Shown here in pieces: positions 21,811 through 32,310 of a DNA stretch of 64,000 nt. The notes beneath the pieces were generated by a model that was not told where the DNA came from, ran no database searches, and was given only the letters and a program-made list of their open reading frames with translations. The stretch lies in assembly GCA_963573385.1 (NCBI GenBank), contig CAUYLG010026875.1, positions 44,595-108,594 of the forward strand. The letters are read 5' to 3'. Position 1 is the stretch's first letter; every line of letters starts with the position of its first letter. The translations under genes were made by a program, and so were the position numbers. This stretch comes from Cacajao melanocephalus. Its lineage: Eukaryota > Chordata > Mammalia > Primates > Pitheciidae.

Positions 21811-22357
21811 AATTAATAATGTGTTTACGTGTTTAACATGAGCCTATTCAAGGTGGGGTCAAGAATGTAGAGAGGGGGTTAGCTTTAGAATAATAATGAA
21901 TACAGTGATAGGTGTTTTGATTACATAACTATGACAGCTAGTTAACTTGTATGTGGTACATGGTTCATATTTTAACCACAAGAGTATATCAGTGGGAACC
22001 CAGTCTTAGAACATGTATGGATCCTTAATTTAATCAAAAAATTAATAAAGCTCAATGTATATATGCATCCTCCTGGATGAGTGCCTTCATCTTTATTTAT
22101 AATTGTTGACTTATTGAGTAGTAATATATTAAATTTTTGTTACTTAATATTTATTTCTATAACAATTATATCTGCAACATATGAGCCAAATTCCAAATAA
22201 GGGCATTTTTCTGAGTTACTGAAGTTAGAATTTCAACGTGTCTTTTTGGGGAGTATATATTCTATCCATAACACATTCTAAGTACACAGTTTTCTTAGAA
22301 ACATAGCCTATAATATAGACTGTAAGATACAATAAAAATTTTCCACCAAATTGAAAG
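21811..22357. other. A+T-rich single-copy DNA
   Basis: No repeat or coding pattern is recognised. Confidence 0.45.
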
Positions 22358-22359
22358 TA

Positions 22360-23101
22360 CAGTTGACCCTTGAACAGCCTGGTTTTAAGCTGTGTGGGTT
22401 TACTTATACATGGATTGTTTTCAAAAAATACACAAACACAGACCATACATGAAACCATACACATTCGCAGAGAAATGTAAACAAGGATAAAGATGCAGGA
22501 TTAAATTATAACTACATGAAATTAACTATAGTGTGTACTGTACTACTGTAATAATTTCATAGTCATCTCTTGTTACTATGGGGTGAACTCAAATGTTGCC
22601 AATATCTGCTTAAAATGCTACCTGACACTAATTATCTCCTTGTGATCACTTCATCTATCTAGCAAATTGTATCACAGCAAAACGTTATCTCTCATGGTCA
22701 GTACAAAGTGACTGCTCATGGTTCTCAGCTATTTTTAATTGTGTTTAGGGCAATACTGTAAACTTTGTATAACACCATGGGGCTCATAGGAAGTGCCACC
22801 AGTGATGGAAGGTGCTGAGAAGCAAAGAAAAGTCATGATATTACAAGAAAAAGGTGAAATGCTTGATATGTACTGCAAATTGAGGTCTGTGGCTGTGACT
22901 GCCCACCATTTCAGACAATTCATCTTAGAAACAGATGGCGTAAACTCTCCATATTGATAGATACAGCTCAGTACTGTAAATATATTTCTATTCCTTATGA
23001 TTTAGTAATAAACGTTTGGAGGAATCAAAAGTTATATGGGGGATTTTTGACTGTGCTAGGGATCAGTGCCCCTACCCTCTAAGTTGTTCAAGTATCAACT
23101 A
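22360..23101 (+). mobile_element. Tigger (pogo-type) DNA transposon, internally deleted
   Basis: The left end CAGTTGACCCTTGAACAGCC and right end AAGTTGTTCAAGTATCAACT are the Tigger2-type terminal inverted repeats, flanked by TA at 22358-22359 and 23102-23103. The frame 22805-22957 (50 codons) contains RKVMILQEKGEMLDMYC and SVAVTAHHFRQFI, matching the N-terminal helix-turn-helix of pogo/Tigger transposases (related to CENP-B). The DDE catalytic region is absent. A dead, non-autonomous copy. Confidence 0.85.
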
Positions 23102-23103
23102 TA

Positions 23104-23889
23104 AAATAATTTTATAATCCTAAATGTTAACTCTAGTACACAACCTTTGTTGAATATAACCTTCTGCTTAATATTGCATTAGTTGCTCAAAATACAACAA
23201 AAAGTTCCCTAAGACTATGAGTTCAGTAGGATAAAAGACTATCAAATATGAATGTGAAAGTATAAAGATATAAAAAAGTATTCTGCAAGCATAGCTCATG
23301 AGCTCTACCCTGTCTTGGGGTTAGGGTGAGGCATTCATAACACCTAAAAGATTCATTCTTAGTAACTGAATAAAACATGAGCAAAGACAGAGACACATGA
23401 ACTAGCCATACTATAAGCACTTTTTATTTCTATCAGTGAGGAATTGAAGGTGATATGTGAGAGAGTTTTGTGAATAGACAGAGGGAGATCACACGGCGAC
23501 GTAAAAGATGGCTAGATTCCCTTCTACTGGCCAATCAGTGAGGCTTTTTACATTTTTATTTTTTTTATTTTTTTTTATTTTATTTTTTATTTTTTATTTT
23601 TTTTATAGATGATGATCAGCTTGATAATATTTCAAAAAGTTGACTTGCCCTAGGTAGGAATTTGGTGTCTGGTGGCTTAGAGACCAACCAGGAGCATTTT
23701 AATGATGTAAATATTATGAGAACCAGATGAACTGTAGAGGTATTAAGAGTGAAGAAGAAGAAGAGACAGAGCTGAATAGCTCTTCTTATCCCATAATCAT
23801 TATTACATAGTATTTGACTGTAACAGAAGCTCTGGGGTATATATAGAACATAGTATCAACATCAAGTTTTAGGTGAAAACAGAGTGACT
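23104..23889. other. Single-copy DNA with a T-rich tract
   Basis: From 23551 to 23605 the plus strand is a (T)nA low-complexity run (TTTTTTA units). Nothing else is recognised. Confidence 0.5.
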
Positions 23890-23990
23890 GAGAGATGGAA
23901 GTTACAGGCATAGGTCACACAGTTAATAAGTGAAAGTAACCAATCCAAATTCTTGGCCTTGTGAATGCTGGTTTATTAAATTACACTGTC
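23890..23990 (-). mobile_element. Possible MIR SINE fragment, antisense
   Basis: TAGGTCACACAGTTAATAAGTG followed by CAATCCAAATTCTTGGCC resembles the antisense MIR core (GGTCACACAGCTAGTAAGTGG). Short and diverged. Confidence 0.45.
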
Positions 23991-24799
23991 TTTTTTTGTT
24001 GTTGTTCACATTTTGGTCGTGTTTCAACACATATTTTTAAAAGTTTTATAACTACCACTGGATATTATATATAGAATTAGATCATGTGAAATTGACAAAG
24101 GTAGATGAATATTTTTTTCTTTCTGTATTTAGCAAAATTCAGATAATGAAGATGCCATTTATAAAAGTAAGAAAAATGTCTAATGCAGTTTAAGAAATCA
24201 AGACATCCATTTTCAAGAAATCATCCGTGTTCTTGTGTTGTACTCTTTACTAGCATACTTTTAAAATGTATAACCATGGCACTAGAATCAGTCAGAGATG
24301 TTACCGGTTAAATATTAAGAAAACCTTTGCTACAGTGTCACAGATAAGGGGATCACTATTTACTTCTGACTTCTCTCCATTTATTCAGGTTACCTTACTA
24401 AAGTACATTTGCTACCTTCTGTTTTTGATATATGTCCATGCTCAGAGTTGGTCTCACAACTTGCTGGAAAACACAAGGCAATTACTCAAACATTGTCGGG
24501 AAGCCAATGAACAATGCATTTTCCATGACAACTGCAGATGTGATTCTGAGAATATAGCTATTGATAAAAGCAGTAGGAAGATGAAGAAATAATAGGGAAG
24601 GCTACTTTTGCCCACTCTTCAAAAACTATGAAATACAAGCAATTTCAGACAATTTTTTTTTTGTTAGTCAAGGAGAAATTTCAGAGCATTATTTTCCTCC
24701 TAAATGTCAAAGAATAAAACATGTCTTAAAAAACACATTTCTCTCTAGAGAAAACATTGCTACTCCAATCAAAAGGGCTAAATGCTTTTCAGCATAATT
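23991..24799. other. Single-copy DNA with an unexplained 108-codon frame
   Basis: A plus-strand frame (24266-24592) is the longest in the neighbourhood that lies outside a recognised repeat. It includes a hydrophobic segment LLKYICYLLFLIYVHAQSW, a Cys pattern, and a basic C-terminus. No exon partner or homologue is recognised, so it is not called as a gene. The rest is A+T-rich. Confidence 0.4.
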
Positions 24800-25385
24800 A
24801 AAATTTATTTTAGAGTAAATGTAGATTTACAAAGTTGCAAAAATAGTACAGAGAGTCCCAGTATAATCCATAACCCAAATGTTCTTACTGGTAACAGAAG
24901 GTAATAGAAGAGTTTGTTCTATTACTGATGGTACATTTATCATAATTAAAGAGCCAACATTGGTACATTATTGTTAACCATATTTTATATTTCATTCAGA
25001 TTTCTTCAAGTTTGTACCTAAAGTCTGTTTTCTGTTTAAAATCGCATCCAAGGACCACACTTCATTTAGTTATTGTGTCTCTTTACTCTCCTCTGGTCTG
25101 TGAGAATTTCTCAAATTTTCCTTGTTTTTGATAGCCTTAGCAATTTTGACAAGTAGTGGTCAGGAATTGTAGAATGACTCTCAATTTGTGTTTGTTTAAT
25201 ATTTTTCTTGTGGTGAGACAGAGGTTGTGTTTTTTGGGAAAAAAAAAAAAAAGGCCGCAAGGGGTAAAGGGCCATTCTCTTCACATAATAACATGGGTTC
25301 ATATTATAAATAAGATTTATTATCAATCTTGATCACCTGGCTAAGGCAGTTTGTAGCATTCTTCATTGTAAAGTTACTCTTTTTT
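24800..25385 (-). mobile_element. Old L1 3' UTR, antisense (L1MC/L1ME type)
   Basis: AGATTTACAAAGTTGCAAAAA, GTACAGAGAGTCCCAG, ATTCAGATTTCTTCAAG, GTGTCTCTTTACTCTCCTC, TCCTTGTTTTTGATAGCC, GGTCAGGAATTGTAGAATG and CTTGATCACCTGGCTAAGG follow the antisense L1MC-L1ME 3' UTR. An A14 run at 25240-25253 interrupts it. The same 3' UTR occurs in sense at 37900-38455 and as a piece at 54477-54742. Confidence 0.75.
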
Positions 25386-25582
25386 TCCCTCTCTTTCCTG
25401 CACTAATATTTGGAAGCAGAGAAACTTTTTTTTCTTTTTGCATTCCTTGCTATGAATTTATGAAAGGTGTGAGAGTGTCACAGGTTACAAAGGACACCCA
25501 CATAAGCACAGAGGACCAAGTTTTCAGTGCATGGCATGTACTTGAGACAGCTTCCTTGGGTATAGCTGTTGAGAAATAAAAA

Positions 25583-26235
25583 TAAAATCCTGAGCCCCCC
25601 AACTGATTGAATGGACCCATCTTGGCCAAAGGGTCTCCAGAGAAACCTTAGAAACTGAGATCCCAGCCATGATGAGACAGGAAGACAGACATGCTTCCTG
25701 ATACACCCTCCCTCACTAACTACCATTAGACTTTCTTTCCTAAGGGTTAAGCAGAAATCAGCCCTTTTGAAAGACTTGCTGGACTTCCTTTCCTTTTGGC
25801 GGTTTCCCCACAGCACCTGACTAGCATTTCTTCCTGATAATTGACCATGGACTAGCTCTGGCTGGTTTACGGAGGCTGCACACAGGATGCCTCTGTGTTC
25901 TCCATTTCACTTTTGACATGTAGGGTCTATTCTAATGCATTTCAATGTTAAGTCTCTACCCTAACGTGAACATACATGGGACATCTGTTAACATGGGTGT
26001 TTGCTTACTATGCATGTGTTCACACCCCTTAGTGAATATTCATAGTTCTCAGTATAATCTGTTGAACATGTACACTTAGCCAAATGTATCAGCCTAACTC
26101 CCTGTCTCATTCTTCCTTCTTTGAATTGTTTGCTTCCAGTTTCTGCTGGAGCTATGCTTCCCTGCCTGTGGAATGGTCAGCCTGCAGGCTGCAACCCTGC
26201 AAAGAGGCTATTAAACCTCCTCAAAACAAATCATT
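25583..26235 (+). mobile_element. Candidate ERV1-type LTR
   Basis: It begins near ATCCTGAGCCCCCCAACTG and includes GGTCTCCAGAGAAACC, TTAAGCAGAAATCAGCCC, GGTTTCCCCACAGCACC, GGTTTACGGAGGCTGC and CCTAACGTGAACATACATGG, then GCTATTAAACCTCCTC, whose ATTAAA may be the poly(A) signal. This is a familiar, relatively well-preserved LTR order that I place in ERV1 by memory only. A minus-strand frame of 112 codons is fortuitous. Confidence 0.45.
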
Positions 26236-27209
26236 CTGTAATTGGTATTTCAAGTCTTCTAAAAAAAAATAGTCTTTCATAGCCTCCCTTAAAGAAAATA
26301 ATTTGATGAATACAATTGAAGGGTTTAAGTAAATAATAAAGAGAATAATTCAAAATTAAACAGAGACTCCATGAACTACAACCACCTTAAAAAGAAAGGC
26401 ATGTGTGAAAAATTTACAGTTGACTCTTATTCCTTCCTTTCCTCCCCTTTCCTGTCTCCCTTTTTACTCCTCTTTCCATCTCTACTCCTCCCTCCCTCTT
26501 TTACAGTCCCTGGGGTACCCTCCCGTCTCCTCCCAAATACCCAGATTCCTCTCCACTACCCCTTTAACCTCTGACTCAGCAGGTGTGTTCCCTCAACCTC
26601 CTTCAGGATTATGTGAGGCTATGGAAATGCTATTAGGTCAGAGTTTGTTCTTCTGGGAAAAATCTGAGCTCCTGGCCCTCCCGAAGGACTCTTCCAATCC
26701 CTGATTAAACTTCTTAGTCTTTGCTAGCCAATCTAACCTGCCAAATACTACCTACTGTATGTCCAGATAGCTATGTCCAGATAGCTATTATTCAGGATGA
26801 CATAAAGCCACTAATGTCCAATTGATGATCAACAAAATTTAAACAATAAATTTAAAATTCATTCTTCATGACATTCTACCTATAATTGTCAGAACCAAAA
26901 CATGAACTAAATTTGGCTTTTGGAGTTTCAAACATCTGATTTGTCTAATTCTTTCTAATGCTCCATTTTTACATTTCATTTTAGAGCTTATTTTAATATT
27001 TTTTTTTATATAAAGGGCTGAGATATCACAAAAATTTTATGTACCCTGGTGACTTACAGAAAGTCTTGCAAAATTATACTCACTGAAAAATGCTAGTAAT
27101 TTTATAGATTTCTTTGTAACTAATAAGAAGCCTAACATTTATTTTTAACCATTCTTTTTAATATATGTTTATTTAAAGGTATTCTCCAAAATGTTTTAAC
27201 TACATATTG
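26236..27209. other. Single-copy DNA with pyrimidine tract and small duplication
   Basis: From 26425 to 26510 the plus strand is polypyrimidine (CCTTTCCTCCCC, CCCTCCCTC). At 26759-26786 the 14-mer TATGTCCAGATAGC is repeated exactly in tandem. No gene is recognised. Confidence 0.5.
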
Positions 27210-28080
27210 TGAGTTGTGATGTACTGTGTTTTCATCATTGATCTATTAAGAATATTTCTCTCTGTTACTTTTGTGTACCCATGTGTTGTTAGAAATGTGG
27301 TGTTTATTTTTCAAATGTTTTTGGTAACTCTTTGGTGTATACTGAAAGTAAGAGAGTATTCTATAGCTGTTGTTGCAATGTTCTATATATGCCAATTAGA
27401 TCAAGCTCTTAAATGTGATATTCAAATCTTCTATATACTTACTGATTATGTGTTATTGTTTCGTTATTTTTAAGGAGTTATGTTAAAATGTCCAACTCTT
27501 ATTGTGGATTTTTCTACCTTTTTAGTTCTCTACATAACACACACACACACACACCTTTTAAATGCATACAAATTCAAAATTGCAACATTCCCTATCTGAA
27601 TTAAGCATTTTATTATTATAAAACATCCCTCTTTACCTCTTGTAAAAATTCTTCTCTTAGATTTTATTTTGTCTGATATTAATATGACAAAGTCAGTTTT
27701 CTTTTAGTGCTTGCATAGTACATCATTTTCGTCTTTTAATTTTCAACTTATTTCTTTCCATTTATTTAATGTGTATTTCTTGTAAACAACATATAATTAA
27801 CACTAAAAACTCAGTATAAACATATTTGCATTGTAGTTGGATATTTTAGCACATTTACATCTAATGAAATTATTGATAGAGTTGCATTATTTCTTGCTAT
27901 TTGCTTTCTTTTAAGATTTGTTGTGTGCTTTCTTTTTGCCTTTGTTTCAACTTTTCTACCTGATTTTGTATTTACCATTTTTTTATTATTCTATTTCATC
28001 ATCCCTAGTAGCCTTTCCTTTTACTTATATACTGTTAGATGATTTTCTCAATAATTTAGCATAAAGATTAGAACAAGCAT
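27210..28080 (-). pseudogene. Old LINE-1 ORF2 remnant, antisense, first part
   Basis: ATGTCCAACTCTTATTGTGG, CATCCCTCTTTACCTCTTG, TTTATTTTGTCTGATATTAA and CACATTTACATCTAATGAAA follow the antisense of an L1ME-type ORF2 N-terminal region. A CA run lies at 27538-27555. A MaLR LTR splits the element and it resumes at 28518. The equivalent segment recurs at about 56750-57860. Confidence 0.65.
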
Positions 28081-28517
28081 TGCTGTGGTTTGCTTTGTTC
28101 TGGCCAAAACTTTTGTTTAAAGTTTCATCTCCAATATGGCACTGTTGGGAGGGGGAGACTCCTAGGAAGTATTTGGGTCGTAGGGGTGTGTCCCTCATTA
28201 ACAAATTAATGCCCTCTATAGGGTTGAAGAAGCTCTCCTTCTCATAGAAATGGATTAGTTCCTGTAAGAGTGGGTTGTTAAAAAGAATCTGGCTTCCCTG
28301 GTTTCTCTTCTTCCTTCCTTTATAGCCCTGTGATATCTTTGAAAATGCTGGCTACCCTTCTGCTTTCCATCATGAGTGAAGCAGCCATAGGCCCTCACCA
28401 GATGCATATGCGCAATATTACACTATTCCACCACCAGAATTGCAAGCCAAATACATCTCTTTTCTTCATAAATTACCCAGCCTCATATGTTATAACAACA
28501 CAAAATGGACTAAGACA
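28081..28517 (+). mobile_element. MaLR-type solo LTR (MSTB/MLT1-like)
   Basis: It opens TGCTGTGGTTTGC and runs through GTTTCATCTCCAATATGGC, GGGTCGTAGGGG, TGGATTAGTTCC, TTGTTAAAAAGAATCTGGC, CCTCACCAGATGCATATG, AAATTACCCAGCCTCATATG to GGACTAAGACA, so TG...CA ends are kept. It is one of the best-preserved LTRs in the window. Confidence 0.85.
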
Positions 28518-28965
28518 ATTATATATTTTCACTCTAATCCCCTTTTTGCTACTGTCATAAAATAATTTACATATATTTTAAAATCCAGTAGACATTTATC
28601 ATTATTTTTATTATTACTATTTTTAACTCAAATAGACAGTGTTCTTGTAGATTTGTCACCAGTATTTATACACGCACTCTTCCGGTGATCTTCCTTTCTC
28701 CCTTCAACTTTGTTCTTACATCTAGTATCATTTTCCTGTAGCCTAAACATCTTACTTTTAGTGTTAGCTATTTGTTTTATCTTGTTGGTTTTCAGATGAA
28801 GTGTTATCTCAGCTTTTATTTGACTTTAAATCAGTTTTATTTTTCTTTCATATTTTAATATGTTCAAAACGTTAAAAAATATAGGTTGATTTTTTTTCTT
28901 TAGACATTTTAAAAATGTCTGTTTGTTAACTTTGACTTTCCAGGATTTCTGTTTAAGAGTAAGCT
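28518..28965 (-). pseudogene. Old LINE-1 remnant, antisense, second part
   Basis: CACTCTTCCGGTGATCTTCC, ACATCTAGTATCATTTTCCTG and GCCTAAACATCTTAC continue the L1ME-type antisense order beyond the LTR. Highly diverged. Confidence 0.5.
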
Positions 28966-28969
28966 AGTC

Positions 28970-29150
28970 TAGCTGGGGGGTGGGGGGGCCTAGGGGAGGG
29001 ATAGCAGGGGGGTGGGGGAATGGGGAAGGATAACATTAGGAGCAATACCTAATGTGGATAATGGGTGATCGATGCCACAAAACCACCATGGCATATATAT
29101 ACCTACGTAACAAACCTGCACATTTTGCACATGTATCCCAGAACATGTGC
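28970..29150 (+). mobile_element. Short L1 3' end (L1PA/L1PB), sense
   Basis: GGATAACATTAGGAGCAATAC, CTAATGTGGATAATGGG, AAACCACCATGGCATATATATACC and AACCTGCACATTTTGCACATG belong to the last part of a primate-era L1 3' UTR. The G-rich L1 polypurine tract (GGGGGGTGGGGGGGCC) lies at its left end. Instead of a normal A-tail it turns into an inverted copy of itself. Confidence 0.8.
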
Positions 29151-29175
29151 AAAATGTACAGGTTTGTTACATAGG
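29107..29175. repeat. Near-perfect palindrome of the L1 3' end
   Basis: GTAACAAACCTGCACATTTT onward is mirrored by AATGTACAGGTTTGTTAC at 29152-29169 around a loop of about eight bases (ATCCCAGA, 29135-29142). The 28-base inner arms differ at one position, and similarity continues further out into GGTATA. The structure can extrude as a hairpin. Confidence 0.85.
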
Positions 29176-29342
29176 TATACACATGTATACATGTATATAC
29201 ATGTATATATGTATATATATACATATACATGTGTATATACACGTGTATATACATATGTATATACATATACATGTGTATATAGGTTTGTTACATAGGTATA
29301 CACACACAGACACACACATATATATATACACATGTATATAAA

Positions 29343-29382
<40 letters not shown>

Positions 29383-29395
29383 AGAGAGAGAGAGA
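29176..29395. repeat. TA/TACATG expansion with embedded L1 pieces
   Basis: Units of TATACATG and TATATACACGTG occupy 29176-29280. A second antisense L1 piece AGGTTTGTTACATAGGTATA stands at 29281-29300, followed by CACACACA, a nearly pure TA run at 29344-29380 and GA repeats to 29395. Several apparent open frames here are repeat artefacts. Confidence 0.9.
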
Positions 29396-29399
29396 AAGT

Positions 29400-31859
29400 C
29401 AGCTACTGATTTCTGTGTATCCATTTTCCCCCTATTGGAATTCCTCTACAAAATCAGTTTTCTCAGCTCCAGTTCTGCCTTCTGTCCCTCTTCATTCTTT
29501 CTTCTTTCTTGAATGTTTGATGATAAGGCCCTTATTCTATTTTTTTAAAAAAACTAACTTATGTTACATGAAACTGTTGATGAGAAAGTTTGTTTTATAT
29601 GTAAAGAAGTCCTTTGTGGGGAATTAAAAAACTATTGGTTATTCAATTATTTAACCACTGAGAAATTTAAAATGTGGAAAACATAACTGATTCAGAGAGC
29701 TTGAATGAATAAAACCTACTACACTTTTGAAAAACTACTTGACACTACCCAATTTGTACATATTTTAATTTAGTGCAGGTTGTCTACACTATTCGTGACT
29801 AAAGTAAAAGGCAAAAAGCAAGAATCACGGAAATGACCAAGCACAGTTGAAGAGACTGTACATATTTTAATTAAATTAAGAAAAGTGACATATGTGACTG
29901 CAATTTTATATTGTGAAAATAAATGGATATATTCTAAACTACTACTTTAAAAATAAGGACCATGAAATAAAATTTATTGCAAATTATTTGAAATGTTTTA
30001 TCTTTTAGAAGGTAATTTTAGCTTTCCATATATTAGAGAGTAAAATATTCTCTATGCATAATAGAATAAATGAAATATATGTTCTTGTATTTAAAAGTAG
30101 TAAATATAAAAACATACATTTTCTTTGATAAACATATATAAATGTTGCAATACTAAACATACCTTTACAAAATATAATTTTAAAAATAATTTTATTAGTT
30201 TATATATTATTTTATGTAAAATAGATATAAATGAAAAAAATAGTTACGACTTGTTTTATCAAGAATTTCTTAGCTGCAGAAAACATTCTAAAATAATTTT
30301 GAATAAACTCTTATCTGTGCTGTTACAAAGGAGAACTATAAAAATGGAAAATGTTACTGCTTTTTCTGAGTGAGAAAATAAAAATATTAGTCAAATCAAT
30401 TAAATATTTTATACAAAACTGCTTTCTAAGATTTAGAATTACATTACTCTTAAAAAGGTTAGATAGTGCTATTTAGATATCTTTCATATTTTTATTCATT
30501 CTAACTAAAAACATGGCTGAAATCTGTATTTTATTAAAAATTCTGCTTAGAATGCAGTTATTTGATTCTTTATGCATACAAAGAGCTCAGTAGCTTTTTT
30601 CTTCATTTTATAATTCTGCGTCCCATAGGATCCTAAAAATTTCCACTAACAGATACTATATTCATTTTTTATTGTAATTTAGCTGGAATAACTTTTGCCA
30701 AAATTTGATTTCCTAGTTTCTTAACAGCAGTAACAGTGATATATGACTTATAAGAATATAATAGACAGATGATGCTTTAGTTCCTATATCATGATTTTGA
30801 CTGGGAGAAAAGTAGAGTTTTACTAATCAAGAAAAAATCACACATGTGAATGTGCACACACACACTCAATATCACTGCTGATTCTTGATCGATGAATTTC
30901 TTCAGAATATAGAAATGCAATAAAATAATATTTTTCTTTTCTCTTCAGCCTCTATGTGCCAAAGTAAATATTCACAATACTCTGGCTTCATGTGGTATAA
31001 ATATGCTATTCATATTTGTACTGCATTGATTCTGGCTTTAATTCAGCCTTCAAATTTTCTGTCAATTAAATATAGAACAAATGTTTATTAATTCATTTCA
31101 TTTCACCAGAGTATTTCAGCTCAGAGATTACAGCTTATTATATTTCAAAATTTGAAAGGTTAGCATAATGGATTATAAAGACTGATTTTAGATATTTTCT
31201 CCTTTCTTACCCCCTCAAATAAAACTTATGATTTCAAATGCATTTCTGAGACATGATGTTTAAATATCTTAACTTTAGCTGTTTCTGAAAACTCAGTTTT
31301 ATAAACATAAGAAAGATTATTAACAGGTGTTATGTTAACTTGCAAAGCAGTTTTGAGGAAGTGGGAAAATAAAGAAGTTGTTTCAGAGCATACAGTTTCT
31401 CTTCTTTTGCCTCAGGGATAATTCAAGGTTATTTTATTTCAGGGGTAGCTGACAGAGAAGAAATTCAATTCATTTCTCAGGATTAAGGCCATATTAACAT
31501 GATGGGGAAAATGAGGACATGACATAATTGCTGAAATTGCATTTATGAGTGGACATTTCACTCTATCACCTACAGGGATCATCATAAAGCATAAATCTAG
31601 TTGAAACTAAATCTCTCAAAGTCTGCTAAACAGACTCATATTTTAGTGTCCTCTTCTCCTAACATACTGGATTTCTAATACTGTCAGTAATGTAGCTACC
31701 AACAGCATAGCTATTCATGACCACTACTACTCATCTTCTCTAAATTTATCTTTATCAATTATCATCTCAATGATTAATTATCAATATTTATCCTCTCCTC
31801 TTTACAAAAGATTAAAGCTGAGTTTTGGAAAGTCTAAATGACCAAACTCAAATAATGCT
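29400..31859. other. Repeat-poor, very A+T-rich DNA
   Basis: About 2.4 kb without a repeat family that I recognise and without coding pattern. The longest plus-strand frames (about 80 codons) are Lys/Asn/Ile-rich and look like chance. Confidence 0.5.
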
Positions 31860-32310
31860 CAACGTCTTTGCAAAGCCTGCTGATGTTCCCTTCTTTATGC
31901 CACCAGAGCATGACATGCTGTCAAACCTTCATGTCTTTGTGAAGACCAGATGACATTTTATTTTTTTTTACACCAGATGACACCAGATGACATTTTTTTT
32001 ATTTTTTTTTACCTACTGAATTCATATAACTTCTTTAAGATTCATTACAAACATCCCACTCAGCTCAAATACTTTTTCCTTAGTGAAGTCCTACTCAGGT
32101 AAATGCTGCACTTGTTCCTCTTATCTTTAGGATATATTATATTTCATAGCAGTTTTGACATAATTGAATCTTGTATAAAAAAGTTTATAAAATCTTTATA
32201 ACCAAGGTTTTGTCTTGTTGGCTTTGATTTCCGTAACATCTAACATAAACTTTATACATACATACCAGGTGCACAGTAGGAAAGTTTTAATTCCCAAATA
32301 TTGAAATGAT
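31860..32310 (+). mobile_element. LINE-2 3' end
   Basis: GCTGATGTTCCCTTC, CCCACTCAGCTCAAATAC, CTTAGTGAAGTCCTACTC, TTCATAGCAGTTTTGACAT, AAGGTTTTGTCTTGTTGGC and CCAGGTGCACAGTAGGA follow the LINE-2 3' end, where the consensus has GCTCAAATGTCACCTCC and GTGCCTGGCACATAGTAGG. Poly-T and ACCAGATGAC duplications at 31945-32010 interrupt it. Confidence 0.65.

Noticed and set aside
25478..25816. 112-codon minus-strand frame
   Set aside because: It lies mostly within the LTR candidate and has no recognisable domain.
26425..26510. Polypyrimidine tract as a splice acceptor of a gene
   Set aside because: No downstream exon with coding signal was found and the tract is far longer than an acceptor tract.
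29036..29424. Overlapping frames of Tyr/Ile/His/Met repeats on both strands
   Set aside because: They are translations of TA/CATG repeats with no stop codons by composition.
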